DNA of 64,000 nt from Hyphomonas sp. (GCF_013823385.1 NZ_PNMA01000002.1:62001-126000); one strand, 5' to 3'; counted from the first letter of the stretch, positions 17,488 to 27,531 are shown. A program made the numbers and translations. Notes: generated by a model from the sequence alone, not told the origin.

Positions 17488-18336
17488 TTAAACCGTCTCG
17501 TGGGCAATGAACAAGGTCGGCACGTTCATAGTACCGTTGCGGATGGTGAAGACCCGGCTGCCGGGCTTCCTGCCCTTGCGGATTTCAGAAATATCAAAGC
17601 CGCTGCCGGAGAGGCGCTTGTGAGCCGCCTCGATATCCTCGACCGCCCAGGTCAGCCCCCAGAAGGTATCGGGCCGGGAGGTATCCTCAGGCTCGGACAG
17701 TCGCCGCGCGACCTCAATCGTCAGCCCGCCCGTGCGGAAAAAGATCAGGCGCACGCCCCAGTCCGGGTTGGTCCGGTCCATCGCCAGCCGCAGCCCGAGC
17801 TTCGCGCCATAAAAGGCGAGCGCCCGGTCAGGGGCAGCGGTGTTGACCACCGCATGATCGAGGCCGTGGACCGCATCCGCCGCCGCGGGCGCCGGTGAAA
17901 GCACGCCCTCCCCCGGCTCGACGATGAACACCTTGATCCCGCCAGCTTTCTCGTCGGGGAGGCGCAGGCTCTGCGACTGGCGCTGCGCCCCAGTTTCAGA
18001 ATGCGTGGACTGTCCTTGCGTGACGGCACCTGGCTCGAGCCCCCGGCGAAGGAACGTCTCGCGGTCTGCCGTAAGGCCATCGCTGCCGAAGGCGAGCGTC
18101 GTCAGCCCCGGCCCGTTCGCCTCGATCAGCTCTGCAAGACGATCACCCAGCGGCCCCTCCCCGGCCGGGGCCAGCAGTTCGAGCGAGGTATTGCCAAGGC
18201 GGAACAGGGCCGAAGCGCCACCCCCTTCCACCTCTGCCCGCCAGTCTGCCTTCCGGCCCAGAAGCCGTTCATAGACCGCCACGCCGGAGTCGATTTCCGG
18301 GCAGAGCAGCACCAGATGGTCGAGTCCGGTAATCAC
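17488..18336 (-). CDS. VOC (glyoxalase/bleomycin-resistance fold) family protein
   Basis: 282 residues with two VOC modules, one opening [26 protein letters not shown] and one opening [29 protein letters not shown]. Metal ligands of the second module are partly visible (LDHAVV and TIEVA). The start is the GTG at 18336, overlapping the GST stop by 4 bases, which suggests translational coupling. The GST neighbour makes a detoxification role plausible, but the substrate is unknown. Confidence 0.8.
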   Translation of the reverse strand: MITGLDHLVLLCPEIDSGVAVYERLLGRKADWRAEVEGGGASALFRLGNTSLELLAPAGEGPLGDRLAELIEANGPGLTTLAFGSDGLTADRETFLRRGLEPGAVTQGQSTHSETGAQRQSQSLRLPDEKAGGIKVFIVEPGEGVLSPAPAAADAVHGLDHAVVNTAAPDRALAFYGAKLGLRLAMDRTNPDWGVRLIFFRTGGLTIEVARRLSEPEDTSRPDTFWGLTWAVEDIEAAHKRLSGSGFDISEIRKGRKPGSRVFTIRNGTMNVPTLFIAHETV

Positions 18337-18971
18337 GGCGCTTTTACACTGGCTTGTGGCAGGCAATCCTGCGGCCCCTTGAACCCGGCAAGGTCTTCCA
18401 CACGGCCCATCCATTTGCGGACATTGCCGACCCCCTGCAGGTCGATCTGGGCCTGACCGGTATAGGCGGTGATGCCATAGATATCGAGGTCAGCAATCGT
18501 AGCGCCGCCGCCGACCAGCCAGCTGCGCCCGGCAAGCAGGCCGTCGAGCTCCTTCAGCGCGCCAAGCGCCGATTGCAGGTTTGCCGCCTGAACCTCCTCC
18601 GGAAACTTGAAGAAACCCAGCTTCACCGCCCGCGTGCGATAAATGCCAGTGGTAAGTGGGCCTGCGCCCCAGAACTGCCATTCGCGCGCGCGCAGGCGCT
18701 CAGAACGATCCTTGCCGCCGAACTGGCCTGTTTCATCGGCGAGGTAATCAAGGATCACCGAAGACTGGGAAAGACAGATGTCTTTCTCATGATCATCCAG
18801 CACCGGCACCTGACCATAGCGGTTCTTCGCCAGGAAGGCGTCCGCCTTGTGCGCGCCGGCCCGCAGATCGACATGCTCGTAATCATGCGGCGTATTGGTC
18901 AGGCGCAGCATCAGGCCGACCTTGTAGGTCGGCCCCGACGGCCACATTCCGTGAAGTGTGTAGCGCGCCAT
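18333..18971 (-). CDS. Glutathione S-transferase family protein
   Basis: 212 residues from the ATG at 18971, with GGAGG 6 bases upstream. N-terminal thioredoxin-like domain (YTLHGMWPSGPTYKVGLMLRL, GQVPVLDD, SQSSVILDYLAD) and a C-terminal helical domain (TIADLDIYG). The conserved VPVL cis-Pro and S residues for glutathione binding are present. The next gene starts within its stop codon. Confidence 0.87.
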   Translation of the reverse strand: MARYTLHGMWPSGPTYKVGLMLRLTNTPHDYEHVDLRAGAHKADAFLAKNRYGQVPVLDDHEKDICLSQSSVILDYLADETGQFGGKDRSERLRAREWQFWGAGPLTTGIYRTRAVKLGFFKFPEEVQAANLQSALGALKELDGLLAGRSWLVGGGATIADLDIYGITAYTGQAQIDLQGVGNVRKWMGRVEDLAGFKGPQDCLPQASVKAP

Positions 18972-19061
18972 CGGGTTCCTCCAGTGATGTGTCTGCTGGC
19001 GGCACTTATCCACCAGCTGCCGGAGATTGGCGAGCCCTGCCGCTGCGAAGCCCCTGGCCGG

Positions 19062-20045
19062 TCAAACCCCGTCGAAAAGGGCGGTCGAAAGGTAGCGCTC
19101 GGCAAAGCTCGCCAGGATGACGACGATGGTCTTGCCCGCCATGTCCGGCCGCTTGCCGATGCGAACGGCCGCGGCCGCCGCGGCGCCCGACGAGATGCCG
19201 CCCGGGATTCCTTCGGTCTTTGCGAGCTTGCGGGCTGTCTCGAACGCCTCATCGTTGGAGACCTTCACGATCTCGTCGATGAGACCGGTATCGGCATTGC
19301 CCGGGACGAATCCGGCGCCGATGCCCTGGATCATGTGCGGGCCGGGCGCGCCTCCGGAGAGGACCGGCGAGGCTTCCGGCTCGATCGCGAACATTTTCAG
19401 GCTGGGCTTGCGCGGCTTCAGGACGCGGCCGACCCCGGTGAAGGTGCCGCCCGTGCCGATGCCCGAAATTATGGCATCAACGCCGCCGGCAGTATCGGCC
19501 CAGATTTCCTCGGCAGTGGTCTTTTCGTGGATCGCCGGGTTTGCCGGATTGTCGAACTGGCTGGGGCTGACCGCGCCGGGAATTTCGGCAAGCAGTTCCT
19601 TGGCGCGCGCGATGGCGCCGCCCATCCCCTTCTCTTTCGGTGTCAGCACCAGCTCTGCGCCGAGATAAGCGAGCATCTTGCGCCGCTCGATCGACATCGA
19701 TTCCGGCATGGTGAGGATCAGGCGATAGCCCTTGGCGGCGGCGACAAAAGCAAGGCCAATGCCGGTATTGCCCGACGTTGGCTCAACCAGCACGCCGCCG
19801 GGCTTCAGCTTGCCGTCTGCTTCAAGGCCCAGGACCATCGCCAGACCGATCCGGTCTTTCACACTGGCGAGCGGATTGAAGAATTCGAGTTTGAAGAGAA
19901 GATCTGCCCCGACGCCTTCGGCCTTGGCGAACTTCTCGGCGCGAACCAGCGGCGTGGATCCGACCGTTTCAAGGATCGAGCCATAGACCCGCCCGCGTGG
20001 GCCATCCAGCGTAACACCGCCCTCAAGCTTGACTGTTCCGGTCAT
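19062..20045 (-). CDS. cysK: Cysteine synthase (O-acetylserine sulfhydrylase)
   Basis: PLP-dependent conversion of O-acetylserine and sulfide to cysteine. 327 residues. PLP Lys63 in NPLASVKDR; substrate loop PTSGNTGIG at 89-97; phosphate-binding loop GIGTGGTFTG. The ATG at 20045 follows a ribosome site that lies in a perfect 12-bp hairpin (see next entry), so translation may be controlled by RNA structure. Confidence 0.96.
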   Translation of the reverse strand: MTGTVKLEGGVTLDGPRGRVYGSILETVGSTPLVRAEKFAKAEGVGADLLFKLEFFNPLASVKDRIGLAMVLGLEADGKLKPGGVLVEPTSGNTGIGLAFVAAAKGYRLILTMPESMSIERRKMLAYLGAELVLTPKEKGMGGAIARAKELLAEIPGAVSPSQFDNPANPAIHEKTTAEEIWADTAGGVDAIISGIGTGGTFTGVGRVLKPRKPSLKMFAIEPEASPVLSGGAPGPHMIQGIGAGFVPGNADTGLIDEIVKVSNDEAFETARKLAKTEGIPGGISSGAAAAAAVRIGKRPDMAGKTIVVILASFAERYLSTALFDGV

Positions 20046-20049
20046 GACT

Positions 20050-20080
20050 TTCTCCCTTCAGATCTTTTCTGAAGGGAGAA
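20050..20080 (-). promoter_or_regulatory. cysK: Shine-Dalgarno-sequestering hairpin of cysK
   Basis: On the transcript, TTCTCCCTTCAG pairs perfectly with CTGAAGGGAGAA across a 7-base AAAAGAT loop. The 3' arm carries GAAGGGAG, the only ribosome site, 6 bases before the ATG. No T run follows, so it is not an ordinary terminator. The layout and loop match the hairpin before the amidohydrolase gene. Confidence 0.65.
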
Positions 20081-20139
20081 TATCGGGCCGCGCAGCCGGA
20101 ATGGCAACCAAGGCAGCGTTTAGCGTATCTAAAGGCTGA

Positions 20140-21102
20140 TCAGCAGGTCGCGCAGCTGCCGCCCACGGATTCCAGTAGTCGGGCGTCCTTGTCCATCGCC
20201 GGGTTGGCGGTGGTCAGCAGGCGGTCTCCCACGAAGATCGAGTTGGCGCCGGCCAGGATGCAGAGCGCCTGACCTTCCGGGCTCATGGTTTCGCGGCCCG
20301 CCGAGAGGCGCACCCAGCTTTTCGGGAATACGATGCGGCAAACCGCAATCGCGCGGGCGAGTTCCAGCGTGTCGAGCTCTTCGCTGTTTGCCAGCGGTGT
20401 GCCTTCGATGGGCACCAGCTTGTTGACCGGAACGCTTTCCGGATGGGGGCTCAGCAGGGAGAGTTCATGAATGAGGCCCACCCGGTCAGCGCGCGACTCG
20501 CCCATGCCGAGGATACCGCCGCAGCAGAGTTTGATGCCGGCCTGACGCGCGCGGCCCAGCGTTTCGATCCGGTCGTCAAACGTCCGTGTCGTGACGACCG
20601 TGCTATAATACTCTCGCGAGGTGTCGAGGTTGTGATTGTAATAGTCAAGGCCGGCTTCTTTCAGCGCTTCGGCCTGGCCTTCTTCCAGCATGCCGAGCGT
20701 CACGCAGGTTTCGAGGCCTTCAGCTTTGACGGCAGAAATCATTTCGGCGACTTTGGGCAGGTCACGGTCTTTCAGGGAGCGCCAGGCGGCGCCCATGCAG
20801 AACCGGTCAGCGCCATTGGCCTTTGCGCGGCGGGCGGCGTCGACGACCTCTTCCACCGGGAGCAGTTTTTCAGCCTTCAGGCCCGTCTTGAAGCTCGCCG
20901 ACTGGCTGCAATAGCCGCAATTCTCGGCGCAGCCGCCGGTCTTGATCGACAGGAGCTGGGATTTCTGCACGGCCCCATCTGCCCAATGGGCAGCCTTCAC
21001 GGCAAGCGCGCGCGCAAAAAGCTGATCGAGGGGCAGATCATAAATGGCCGCGATTTCCTCGCGGGTCCAGTTCTGGCGGGGGGTGAGGTCAGAAGACGTC
21101 AT
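20140..21102 (-). CDS. bioB: Biotin synthase
   Basis: Radical SAM enzyme that inserts sulfur into dethiobiotin. 320 residues. The SAM cluster motif is [13 protein letters not shown] with Cys58, Cys62 and Cys65. The [20 protein letters not shown] region is typical and carries conserved BioB residues. The protein ends GGSCATC. No other biotin gene is nearby; it lies between leuC and cysK on the same strand. Confidence 0.97.
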   Translation of the reverse strand: MTSSDLTPRQNWTREEIAAIYDLPLDQLFARALAVKAAHWADGAVQKSQLLSIKTGGCAENCGYCSQSASFKTGLKAEKLLPVEEVVDAARRAKANGADRFCMGAAWRSLKDRDLPKVAEMISAVKAEGLETCVTLGMLEEGQAEALKEAGLDYYNHNLDTSREYYSTVVTTRTFDDRIETLGRARQAGIKLCCGGILGMGESRADRVGLIHELSLLSPHPESVPVNKLVPIEGTPLANSEELDTLELARAIAVCRIVFPKSWVRLSAGRETMSPEGQALCILAGANSIFVGDRLLTTANPAMDKDARLLESVGGSCATC

Positions 21103-21127
21103 GAAATGATCCTGATCAGTTAACAGA

Positions 21128-22525
21128 TTATCCGAGGACGCCGTTGATGGCGGCCCGGGCAGCCAGTGCGGGGCTCATCAGATGGGTGCGCCCACCCCTG
21201 CCCTGCCGGCCTTCGAAATTGCGGTTGGATGTGGAGGCGCAGCGCTCACCCGGCGAAAGAATGTCCGGGTTCATGCCGAGGCACATGGAGCAGCCCGGTT
21301 CCCGCCACTCAAAGCCAGCTTCCATCAGAATGAGATCGAGCCCTTCGGCTTCCGCCTGGGCGCGCACGAGGCCAGAGCCCGGCACCACCATGGCGCGCAC
21401 GCCCGGCGCCACCTTGTTGCCTTTGGCAACTTCGGCGGCGGCGCGCAGATCTTCGATCCGGCTGTTGGTGCAGGAGCCGATGAAAACACGCTGCACCGGC
21501 GTTCCGGCAATCGGCTTGCCGCCTTCAAGGCCCATATATTCCAGCGCGCGCTCGCAGGCGGCCCGCTTGACCGGATCGGCAAAATCCTCCGGCTTCGGAA
21601 TAAGGCCGGAGAGGGGAATGCCTTGTTCCGGGCTGGTGCCCCAGGTTACAGTCGGCTCGACTTCTTCGCCCTTGATGTGGATCACCGTATCGAACACGGC
21701 ACCTTCATCAGAGAACAGCGTGCGCCAGTATTTCTCGGCGACCTCCCAGGCCCCGCCCTTGGGCGAAGACCGGCGGCCCTTCATGTAGTCGAACGTCACG
21801 TCATCCGGCGCGATGAGGCCTGCGCGGGCGCCGCCTTCGATGGAGAGGTTGCAGAGCGTCATGCGGCCTTCCATCGAAAGCGCGCGGACAGCTTCGCCGC
21901 GATATTCGATGACATGGCCCGTGCCGCCCGCTGTGCCGGTGATGGCGATGACATGCAGGGCGAGATCCTTGGCCGTCACCCCGTCGCGCAGGCGGCCGGA
22001 GACTTCCACCGCCATATTCTTCATCTTGCGGGCGCGCAGGGTCTGCGTGGCCAGCACATGCTCGACTTCCGAGGTGCCGATGCCATGGGCCAGCGCGCCG
22101 AACGCGCCATGGGTGGAAGTGTGGCTGTCGCCGCATACGATGGTCATGCCCGGCTGGGTGCGCCCCTGCTCCGGGCCGACCACATGCACGATGCCGTTAT
22201 TGATGTCGCCCATCGGAAAGAATTCGATGCCGTGTTCGGCAACGTTCCGCGTCAGCGTTTCAAGCTGGTTGCGGGCTTCAGGGTCTTTCACGCCGGCAAG
22301 GCCGAGGGACTGGTTCTCGGTCGGGGTATTGTGATCGGCAACGGCCAGCGTCAGCTCCGGGCGGCGCACCTTGCGGCCGGCGGATTTGAGACCTGCAAAA
22401 GCCTGAGGCGTCGTCACCTCATGGATCAGGTGAAGATCGATATAAAGGAGGCTCTCGCCCGACTGCGCGTCGGTGTGGACGACATGGGCATCCCAGATTT
22501 TGTCGTAGAGCGTCTTAGGGGACAT
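21128..22525 (-). CDS. leuC: 3-Isopropylmalate dehydratase large subunit
   Basis: Aconitase-family [4Fe-4S] subunit, pairing with LeuD. 465 residues. Cluster Cys residues are in FIGSCTNSR and CSMCLGMN. The N-terminal [11 protein letters not shown] and [15 protein letters not shown] segments are diagnostic. It lies downstream of rplS on the same strand, behind a rho-independent terminator. Confidence 0.98.
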   Translation of the reverse strand: MSPKTLYDKIWDAHVVHTDAQSGESLLYIDLHLIHEVTTPQAFAGLKSAGRKVRRPELTLAVADHNTPTENQSLGLAGVKDPEARNQLETLTRNVAEHGIEFFPMGDINNGIVHVVGPEQGRTQPGMTIVCGDSHTSTHGAFGALAHGIGTSEVEHVLATQTLRARKMKNMAVEVSGRLRDGVTAKDLALHVIAITGTAGGTGHVIEYRGEAVRALSMEGRMTLCNLSIEGGARAGLIAPDDVTFDYMKGRRSSPKGGAWEVAEKYWRTLFSDEGAVFDTVIHIKGEEVEPTVTWGTSPEQGIPLSGLIPKPEDFADPVKRAACERALEYMGLEGGKPIAGTPVQRVFIGSCTNSRIEDLRAAAEVAKGNKVAPGVRAMVVPGSGLVRAQAEAEGLDLILMEAGFEWREPGCSMCLGMNPDILSPGERCASTSNRNFEGRQGRGGRTHLMSPALAARAAINGVLG

Positions 22526-22592
22526 TTCGGCCTCTCACTTTCGCGGCGCACCATAACGCTGACGCGCACATAGGGAAGCCTTGCCCATGCGA

Positions 22593-22620
22593 AAACGCCC
22601 TCCACGAAGGGAGGGCGTTT
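22593..22620 (-). terminator. Rho-independent terminator of rplS
   Basis: An 11-bp stem AAACGCCCTCC/GGAGGGCGTTT with a 6-base loop, ending in T residues on the minus strand, lies 30 bases after the rplS stop and upstream of leuC. Confidence 0.75.
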
Positions 22621-22649
22621 CACATAGCTGATATGTTTCAGCCAGAAGC

Positions 22650-23207
22650 TTACGCTTCACCGCCCTCGGCGGGAGCTTCTGCAGCGGCGGCGGCTTCAGC
22701 CGCAGCGGCCTCGGCAGCAGCAGCGTCAGCCTTGGCCTTGTCGGCGCGGGCCTGGGCAGCGGCTTCCTTGCGGTTTGCCTTCTCTGCGTCTTTCTGGCGG
22801 CGGCGCTCGGTTTTCGAGACAGCGACTTCCTGCACCTCGATGCCGTGACCGGTCGTACGCTCGGCGATACGGGCGCCTTTGCCGCGCAGGTCGCGCAGAT
22901 AGTAGAGCTTCGCGCGGCGGACGCGGCCCTTGCGGAGCACTTCGATCGAGTCGATCAGCGGGGACACCAGCGGGAAGACCCGCTCAACGCCTTCGCCGAA
23001 GGAGATCTTGCGGACCGTGAAGCTCTCATTGATGCCACCGCCGGAGCGGGCAATGCAGACGCCCTCATAGCGCTGGACGCGCTCACGGTCGCCTTCCTTG
23101 ATCTTCACGTTCACGGCGAGGGTATCGCCGGGCGAGAATTGCGGAATTTTCTTGTCGCCGAGGACACGGGCCATTTCGGCGGTCTCAAGCTCTTTAATCA
23201 GGTTCAT
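22650..23207 (-). CDS. rplS: 50S ribosomal protein L19 with Ala-rich extension
   Basis: Large-subunit protein near the 30S interface. The L19 core occupies about residues 1-125 ([50 protein letters not shown]). A charged then Ala-rich tail of about 55 residues follows, making the protein 185 residues against about 115-130 for many relatives. The ATG at 23207 has GGAG 7 bases upstream; the trmD stop overlaps its start by 14 bases, so the two are coupled. Confidence 0.97.
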   Translation of the reverse strand: MNLIKELETAEMARVLGDKKIPQFSPGDTLAVNVKIKEGDRERVQRYEGVCIARSGGGINESFTVRKISFGEGVERVFPLVSPLIDSIEVLRKGRVRRAKLYYLRDLRGKGARIAERTTGHGIEVQEVAVSKTERRRQKDAEKANRKEAAAQARADKAKADAAAAEAAAAEAAAAAEAPAEGGEA

Positions 23208-23949
23208 CGCCAGTCTCCGGCGCAGTAGGGGTCGGGGTTTCGGAGTAAGCGGCGTATAAATCGGGGCGGCGCTCAAAAGTCAACGCCTTTGAGCGGCTGA
23301 TTCGCCACTCTTCTATCCGCCTGTGGTCGCCGGACAGCAAAACTTCCGGGGTCTTGTGGCCTTCCCACTCTCTGGGGAGGGTATATTGGGGGTATTCAAG
23401 CAGGCCATTCTCGAAAGATTCCCCTGTAATTGAAGCAGAATTTCCCGCCACGCCGGGCAGAAGACGGATCGCGGCCTCCAGCATGGCCATGGCGGCGACA
23501 TCCCCGCCTGCCAGGACGAAATCGCCGAGAGAAACTTCCTGCATATCCCGCGCTTCGATGGCGCGTTCGTCCAGCCCTTCAAACCGGCCGCAGAAAAGGA
23601 TGACGCCCGGCCCGGCGGCCCACTGGCGGGCCATTTCCTGGTCAAACCGGCGTCCGCGCGGGGACAGATAGATGACAGGCCGGGACACTTCCTGGACAGT
23701 TTTGGACAAATCCGGACACTTCCGGACACTATCGACCGCTGCGGCGGCCACATCCGGACGCAGCACCAGCCCTGCCCCGCCCCCGGCGGGCGTGTCATCC
23801 ACCTTGCGATGCCTGCCGAGGCCGAACTGGCGCAGATCGACCGTTTCGAGATCCCAGATGCCTTCGGCGCGCGCCCGCCCGAGGATGGAGGCGCCGAGGG
23901 GCCCCGGCCAGGCTTCCGGGATGAGGGTGATGGCAGTGGCCTTGAACAT
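23194..23949 (-). CDS. trmD: tRNA (guanine-N1)-methyltransferase TrmD
   Basis: SPOUT-class enzyme making m1G37 in tRNAs. 251 residues. The knot region is recognisable ([39 protein letters not shown]). Between residues about 73 and 89 there is an unusual segment ([12 protein letters not shown]) encoded by a DNA repeat of GGACA every 10-11 bases, which looks like an insertion relative to standard TrmD. C-terminal domain normal ([26 protein letters not shown]). It is separated from rimM by about 5 kb of unrelated genes. Confidence 0.95.
   Translation of the reverse strand: MFKATAITLIPEAWPGPLGASILGRARAEGIWDLETVDLRQFGLGRHRKVDDTPAGGGAGLVLRPDVAAAAVDSVRKCPDLSKTVQEVSRPVIYLSPRGRRFDQEMARQWAAGPGVILFCGRFEGLDERAIEARDMQEVSLGDFVLAGGDVAAMAMLEAAIRLLPGVAGNSASITGESFENGLLEYPQYTLPREWEGHKTPEVLLSGDHRRIEEWRISRSKALTFERRPDLYAAYSETPTPTAPETGDEPD
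23662..23728. repeat. Helically phased GGACA repeat inside trmD
   Basis: GGACA begins at 23662, 23683, 23694, 23704, 23714 and 23724, with TGACA at 23673. The steps are 10 or 11 bases throughout, close to one DNA turn. The coding frame ignores the period, so the repeat acts at DNA or RNA level or is a leftover of slippage. Confidence 0.7.
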
Positions 23950-24090
23950 GGGCGGGGTTTAGCGGCGCTCGGACCGCCAGACAAATACCTTCTTTCCCAG
24001 GATACCCAATCAGCCACAAATATCGTTTCGGTTTCAGAACGATCCAGCCTAGGGTATATATTTGTATTATGGGAAGTTGGGGAGGCTGGG

Positions 24091-24822
24091 ATGACGGTGA
24101 AAAGTGGTACTATGGCCCTTTGCGGGCTGATCATGCTGGGCGGGTGCGCGACGGTAAGTTTTGCCCCGCCGCGGGAATGGGCCGACGCTGCTGGCAAAGC
24201 GAAAACCCTGGATACTGGCCTGACCATTCTAGGTGATGCGACAAATGAATATTCGCAAGCTGCGAACGAACTCGCAAACGGCCGGCAGCTTTTTGATGTG
24301 CCGCTGTTTTTGGCCGCCGTGGGCGGCGCCACTGCGGTTGCGCTGGGGGCTAATGCCGATGTGGCTATTGGCGTCGGCGCGGTGAGCGCGTTGTCGACTT
24401 CCGGAAAAACATACTATCAGCCAACGGAGCGCGCCGCGATCTACACAGATGCGGTTTCAGCCTTCGCCTGCATGCAGCGAGAGACAATTGGCCTAAATGA
24501 GAACTGGACCAACGGGCTGAAACTTCGCGGGCTGTCCGACGCATCGCTCAACAACGAGCAGCGCGCATTTGAGCTTCTGATGAGCGCGATCTACGAAGTT
24601 GAGGGGACGGTCCGCACTCGCCTGGCGCAAAAAGGAAGTATCACGGACGCTGCGTCCATTGCCGCGCTGGTTGGCTTATACCAAGCCCAAATAGATGAAG
24701 CGGCGAAGAAAGACACGGCCGCACCCAGCGGGTTCGTTGCGCTCAACGCCAATGAATACCGTATCAATCTGGAAGCCCTGGCACCAAAGCTCTCGATTTG
24801 CGCGCTTCGGGCGCGGGGGTGA
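24091..24822 (+). CDS. Predicted lipoprotein, hypothetical
   Basis: 243 residues. The signal peptide has an LGGC lipobox (ALCGLIMLGGCATVSF). A hydrophobic alanine/glycine stretch (VPLFLAAVGGATAVALGANADVAI) in the middle may be a membrane-associated helix. GGAGG lies 6 bases before the ATG at 24091. GC is lower than in the neighbours. It faces the antiporter gene convergently and starts divergently from trmD. No family recognised. Confidence 0.7.
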   Translation: MTVKSGTMALCGLIMLGGCATVSFAPPREWADAAGKAKTLDTGLTILGDATNEYSQAANELANGRQLFDVPLFLAAVGGATAVALGANADVAIGVGAVSALSTSGKTYYQPTERAAIYTDAVSAFACMQRETIGLNENWTNGLKLRGLSDASLNNEQRAFELLMSAIYEVEGTVRTRLAQKGSITDAASIAALVGLYQAQIDEAAKKDTAAPSGFVALNANEYRINLEALAPKLSICALRARG

Positions 24823-24833
24823 CGTACTGCCGC

Positions 24834-26627
24834 TTAGCCTTCGTTCTTCTGATCCAATTTGGCATTCAGCGGCACAGCGCCGCCGCCATTGCCGAACATC
24901 AGTTCGCGGCCGGCAAACGTGCCGCCGGTGAGCTGGAGGGCGAAGCGTTCCTCGTCGCGGCGGCGGACTTCTTCGATGGCATCGGCGATGGCGTCTTCCG
25001 GCTCCCCGAGCCGGTCGAGCGCGGCATGGGCGAATTTGAGGGCGGATTCGAAGGTTTCGCGGACGGGATAGTCGACCCCGGCCTTGACCAGTTCGAGGCC
25101 GTGATCGCGGTCATAGGCCCGGGCGAGCAGGAGGGCGCCTGGAAATTCGTGGCGGACAAGCTCCACAATCTTCGTGGCGGCGGCCTGATCATCGACGCAG
25201 ACCAGCACGAGGCTGGCATGATGGGCCCCGGCCGCATGGAGAATGTCGAGCCGGGCGCCATCGCCATACCAGACCTTGAAGCCGAACTGCCCTGCGACAC
25301 GGATCATCTCGGGGTCGTTATCAATCAGCGTGATGGTGTAGCCGCGTGCCAGAAGGGGCTGGCTGACCACCTGGCCGAACCGGCCAAAGCCGATCAGCAG
25401 GGCCGTGCCGCGCGCGTCATGCGGGGTTTCGACGCCCGAAGCATCGACCTCAACTTCCGGCATCAGCCGGTCATGGATGAGGACGAAGAGCGGCGTCATC
25501 AGCATCGACACAATGATGATGGCCGTCAGCATGGCGGAGCCTTCCGGATCAATGATGCCGACAGCGAGCGCGGCGGCATAGAGGACGAAGGCGAACTCCC
25601 CGCCCTGGGTCATCAGGACTGTCCGCTCGATGGCTTCGCGGTGGCCAGCCTTGAACAGGCGGGCTACGCCATAGACCCCGGCGGCCTTGAGCAGGGTGAA
25701 GGCGACGACGCTGATGGCGATGACCTGCCAGTTGGCGGCAACGACGTTGAGATCGAGCGACATGCCGACGGCGAGGAAGAAGAGGCCGAGCAGCACGCCG
25801 CGGAAGGGTTCGATGTCGGCTTCAAGCTCGTGCCGGTAGGACGATTCTGACAGGAGCACGCCGGCCAGGAAGGCGCCCATCGCGGTGGAGAGGCCGCCAA
25901 GCTGCATCCACCAGGCCGCACCGAGCACGAGGAGCAACGACGCGGCCGTCATCACCTCACGGGCGCGGGCCGCAGCGAGCACGCGGAAGATGGGATTGAG
26001 GAGGTATCGGCCCGCCAGGACGAGGCCGAGAATGCAGCCAAGACCGATGGCGACGCCCTGCAGGCGCTGGCCCAAAGAGACCTCCCCGCCTCCCGGCGCC
26101 AGGAAGGCGACGAGCGCGAGCAGCGGCACGATGGCGAGATCCTCAAACAGCAGGATGGAGACCATCTTCTGCCCGCGCGGCTTGGCAAGGTCTCCCCGCT
26201 CCTGCAGCATCTGCATGACGATGGCGGTGGAGGTGAGGACAAAGCCTGTGCCCGCGATCAGCGAGGTTTGCGCCGGATAGCCGAGCGCCATCCCGACCCA
26301 GCAGAGCAGCAGGATGCAGACGCCGACCTGGGCCAGGCCGAGGCCGAAGATTTCCTTCCGCATGGACCAGAGGCGGGAGGGCTGCATCTCCAGCCCGATG
26401 ATGAAAAGGAACATGACGACGCCAAGTTCGGCGACATGCAGGATGGCCGTAGGCTCTGTGAACACACGGAAGCCGAAGGGCCCGATGACGAGGCCGGCGG
26501 CGAGATAGCCGAGCACCGAGCCAAAGCCGATCTTCTTGAACAGGGGCACGGCCAGGACGGCAGCCCCGAGCAGAATAACGACTGGGGCGAGATCCACCGC
26601 ATGGGCGGCGTGTGTTTCAGCGGCCAT
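24834..26627 (-). CDS. Kef-type monovalent cation:proton antiporter (CPA2) with RCK domain
   Basis: 597 residues. The first about 380 form 12-13 membrane segments of the Na+/H+ exchanger fold (opening VVILLGAAVLAVPLFKKIGFGSVLGYLAAG). A cytosolic RCK/TrkA-N domain follows, with a nucleotide-binding GXGXXG-like motif LIGFGRFGQVVSQPLL. It probably exports K+ in exchange for H+ under electrophile or alkaline stress. AGGGGA precedes the ATG at 26627; a longer frame into the divergent GT2 gene is rejected. No KefF/KefG ancillary gene is adjacent. Confidence 0.92.
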   Translation of the reverse strand: MAAETHAAHAVDLAPVVILLGAAVLAVPLFKKIGFGSVLGYLAAGLVIGPFGFRVFTEPTAILHVAELGVVMFLFIIGLEMQPSRLWSMRKEIFGLGLAQVGVCILLLCWVGMALGYPAQTSLIAGTGFVLTSTAIVMQMLQERGDLAKPRGQKMVSILLFEDLAIVPLLALVAFLAPGGGEVSLGQRLQGVAIGLGCILGLVLAGRYLLNPIFRVLAAARAREVMTAASLLLVLGAAWWMQLGGLSTAMGAFLAGVLLSESSYRHELEADIEPFRGVLLGLFFLAVGMSLDLNVVAANWQVIAISVVAFTLLKAAGVYGVARLFKAGHREAIERTVLMTQGGEFAFVLYAAALAVGIIDPEGSAMLTAIIIVSMLMTPLFVLIHDRLMPEVEVDASGVETPHDARGTALLIGFGRFGQVVSQPLLARGYTITLIDNDPEMIRVAGQFGFKVWYGDGARLDILHAAGAHHASLVLVCVDDQAAATKIVELVRHEFPGALLLARAYDRDHGLELVKAGVDYPVRETFESALKFAHAALDRLGEPEDAIADAIEEVRRRDEERFALQLTGGTFAGRELMFGNGGGAVPLNAKLDQKNEG

Positions 26628-26778
26628 CAGTTTCCCCTGCGGTCTGCCTGAGGGGTAAGTCTTAGAGGGATTGGCGCGCGGCGCAACGCCTGCCTCGCCA
26701 GGCGGGCGGCCCGCGCAGCATGGGTGGCAGGCGCCCCGATTTGCGGTTATGAGGCGGGGGTCTCCACAAGGCCAACCC

Positions 26779-27531
26779 ATGAGCCCAGCGCCTCAGCTTA
26801 CCGTTCTGATCCCCTTCTTCAATGAAGCCGGAAACATCCATCCGGTGATTGATGAGGTGCATGCGGCCCTTGCCGGGATCGATTTCGAGATTGTCTGTGT
26901 CAATGACGCCTCCGCCGACGCGACCGGCGCGGAACTGGCCGAAGCCAGGGCGCGCCATCCGGAGACGGTGACCGTGCTGACCCATGTGCAGCGCCGGGGA
27001 AAATCGGCCGCGCTGTTCACCGGCCTCAAATCCGCGCGCGGGGACTGGGTGCAACTGCTGGATGGGGACGGGCAGAACGACCCGGCCGATACCGCCCGCC
27101 TGTGGCGCGAGATCATCGCGCCGGGCGCGCCGCCACGCCTGGGCATCATTGCCGGCAAGCGCAACAGCCGGAACGATTCAGGCTTCAAATGGGTGCAATC
27201 GCGCATCGCCAATGGTGTGCGCCGGTTTGTGCTTCAGGATGATGCCAAGGATACCGGATGCGGGTGGAAACTGATCCGCACGTCAGCGTTCAGAGACCTG
27301 CCCTTCTTTGCCTCGATGCACCGGTTCCTCCCGGCCCTGATCAAACGGGCCGGGTGGGAGGTGCGCGAAGAACTGGTGAATGATCGCCCGCGCCTGGCCG
27401 GGCAATCCAAATATGGCTTCCTCGGCCGCCTGGGCGCGGGGGTGTTCGACCTGATCGGCATGTTCTGGCTGATCCGGCGGGGCGGCTATGGAATCGCCGC
27501 CGAGTGGGATGATCCGCGCGCGAACGGTTAA
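26779..27531 (+). CDS. GT2 glycosyltransferase, polyprenyl-phosphate sugar synthase type
   Basis: 250-residue GT-A fold enzyme resembling dolichol-phosphate mannosyltransferase. It has LTVLIPFFNEAGNI, VNDASADAT, the metal-binding LLDGDGQNDP and a C-terminal QSKYGFLGRLGAGVFDLIGMFWL amphipathic segment for membrane contact. Probably transfers a sugar to undecaprenyl phosphate. The ATG at 26779 has AAGG upstream; an earlier ATG at 26749 is possible. Its stop overlaps the convergent crystallin-like gene by 4 bases. Confidence 0.88.
   Translation: MSPAPQLTVLIPFFNEAGNIHPVIDEVHAALAGIDFEIVCVNDASADATGAELAEARARHPETVTVLTHVQRRGKSAALFTGLKSARGDWVQLLDGDGQNDPADTARLWREIIAPGAPPRLGIIAGKRNSRNDSGFKWVQSRIANGVRRFVLQDDAKDTGCGWKLIRTSAFRDLPFFASMHRFLPALIKRAGWEVREELVNDRPRLAGQSKYGFLGRLGAGVFDLIGMFWLIRRGGYGIAAEWDDPRANG

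Noticed and set aside
18354-20072. 572-codon open frame on the plus strand opposite GST and cysK
   Set aside because: It runs antisense to two clearly conserved genes and has no recognisable domain.
21182-22573. 463-codon plus-strand frame opposite leuC
   Set aside because: leuC has intact cluster cysteines and full length; the opposite frame is a by-product.
23662-23728. Short periodic repeat considered as a CRISPR array
   Set aside because: The period is only 10-11 bases, it lies inside a coding gene, and there are no spacers or cas genes.
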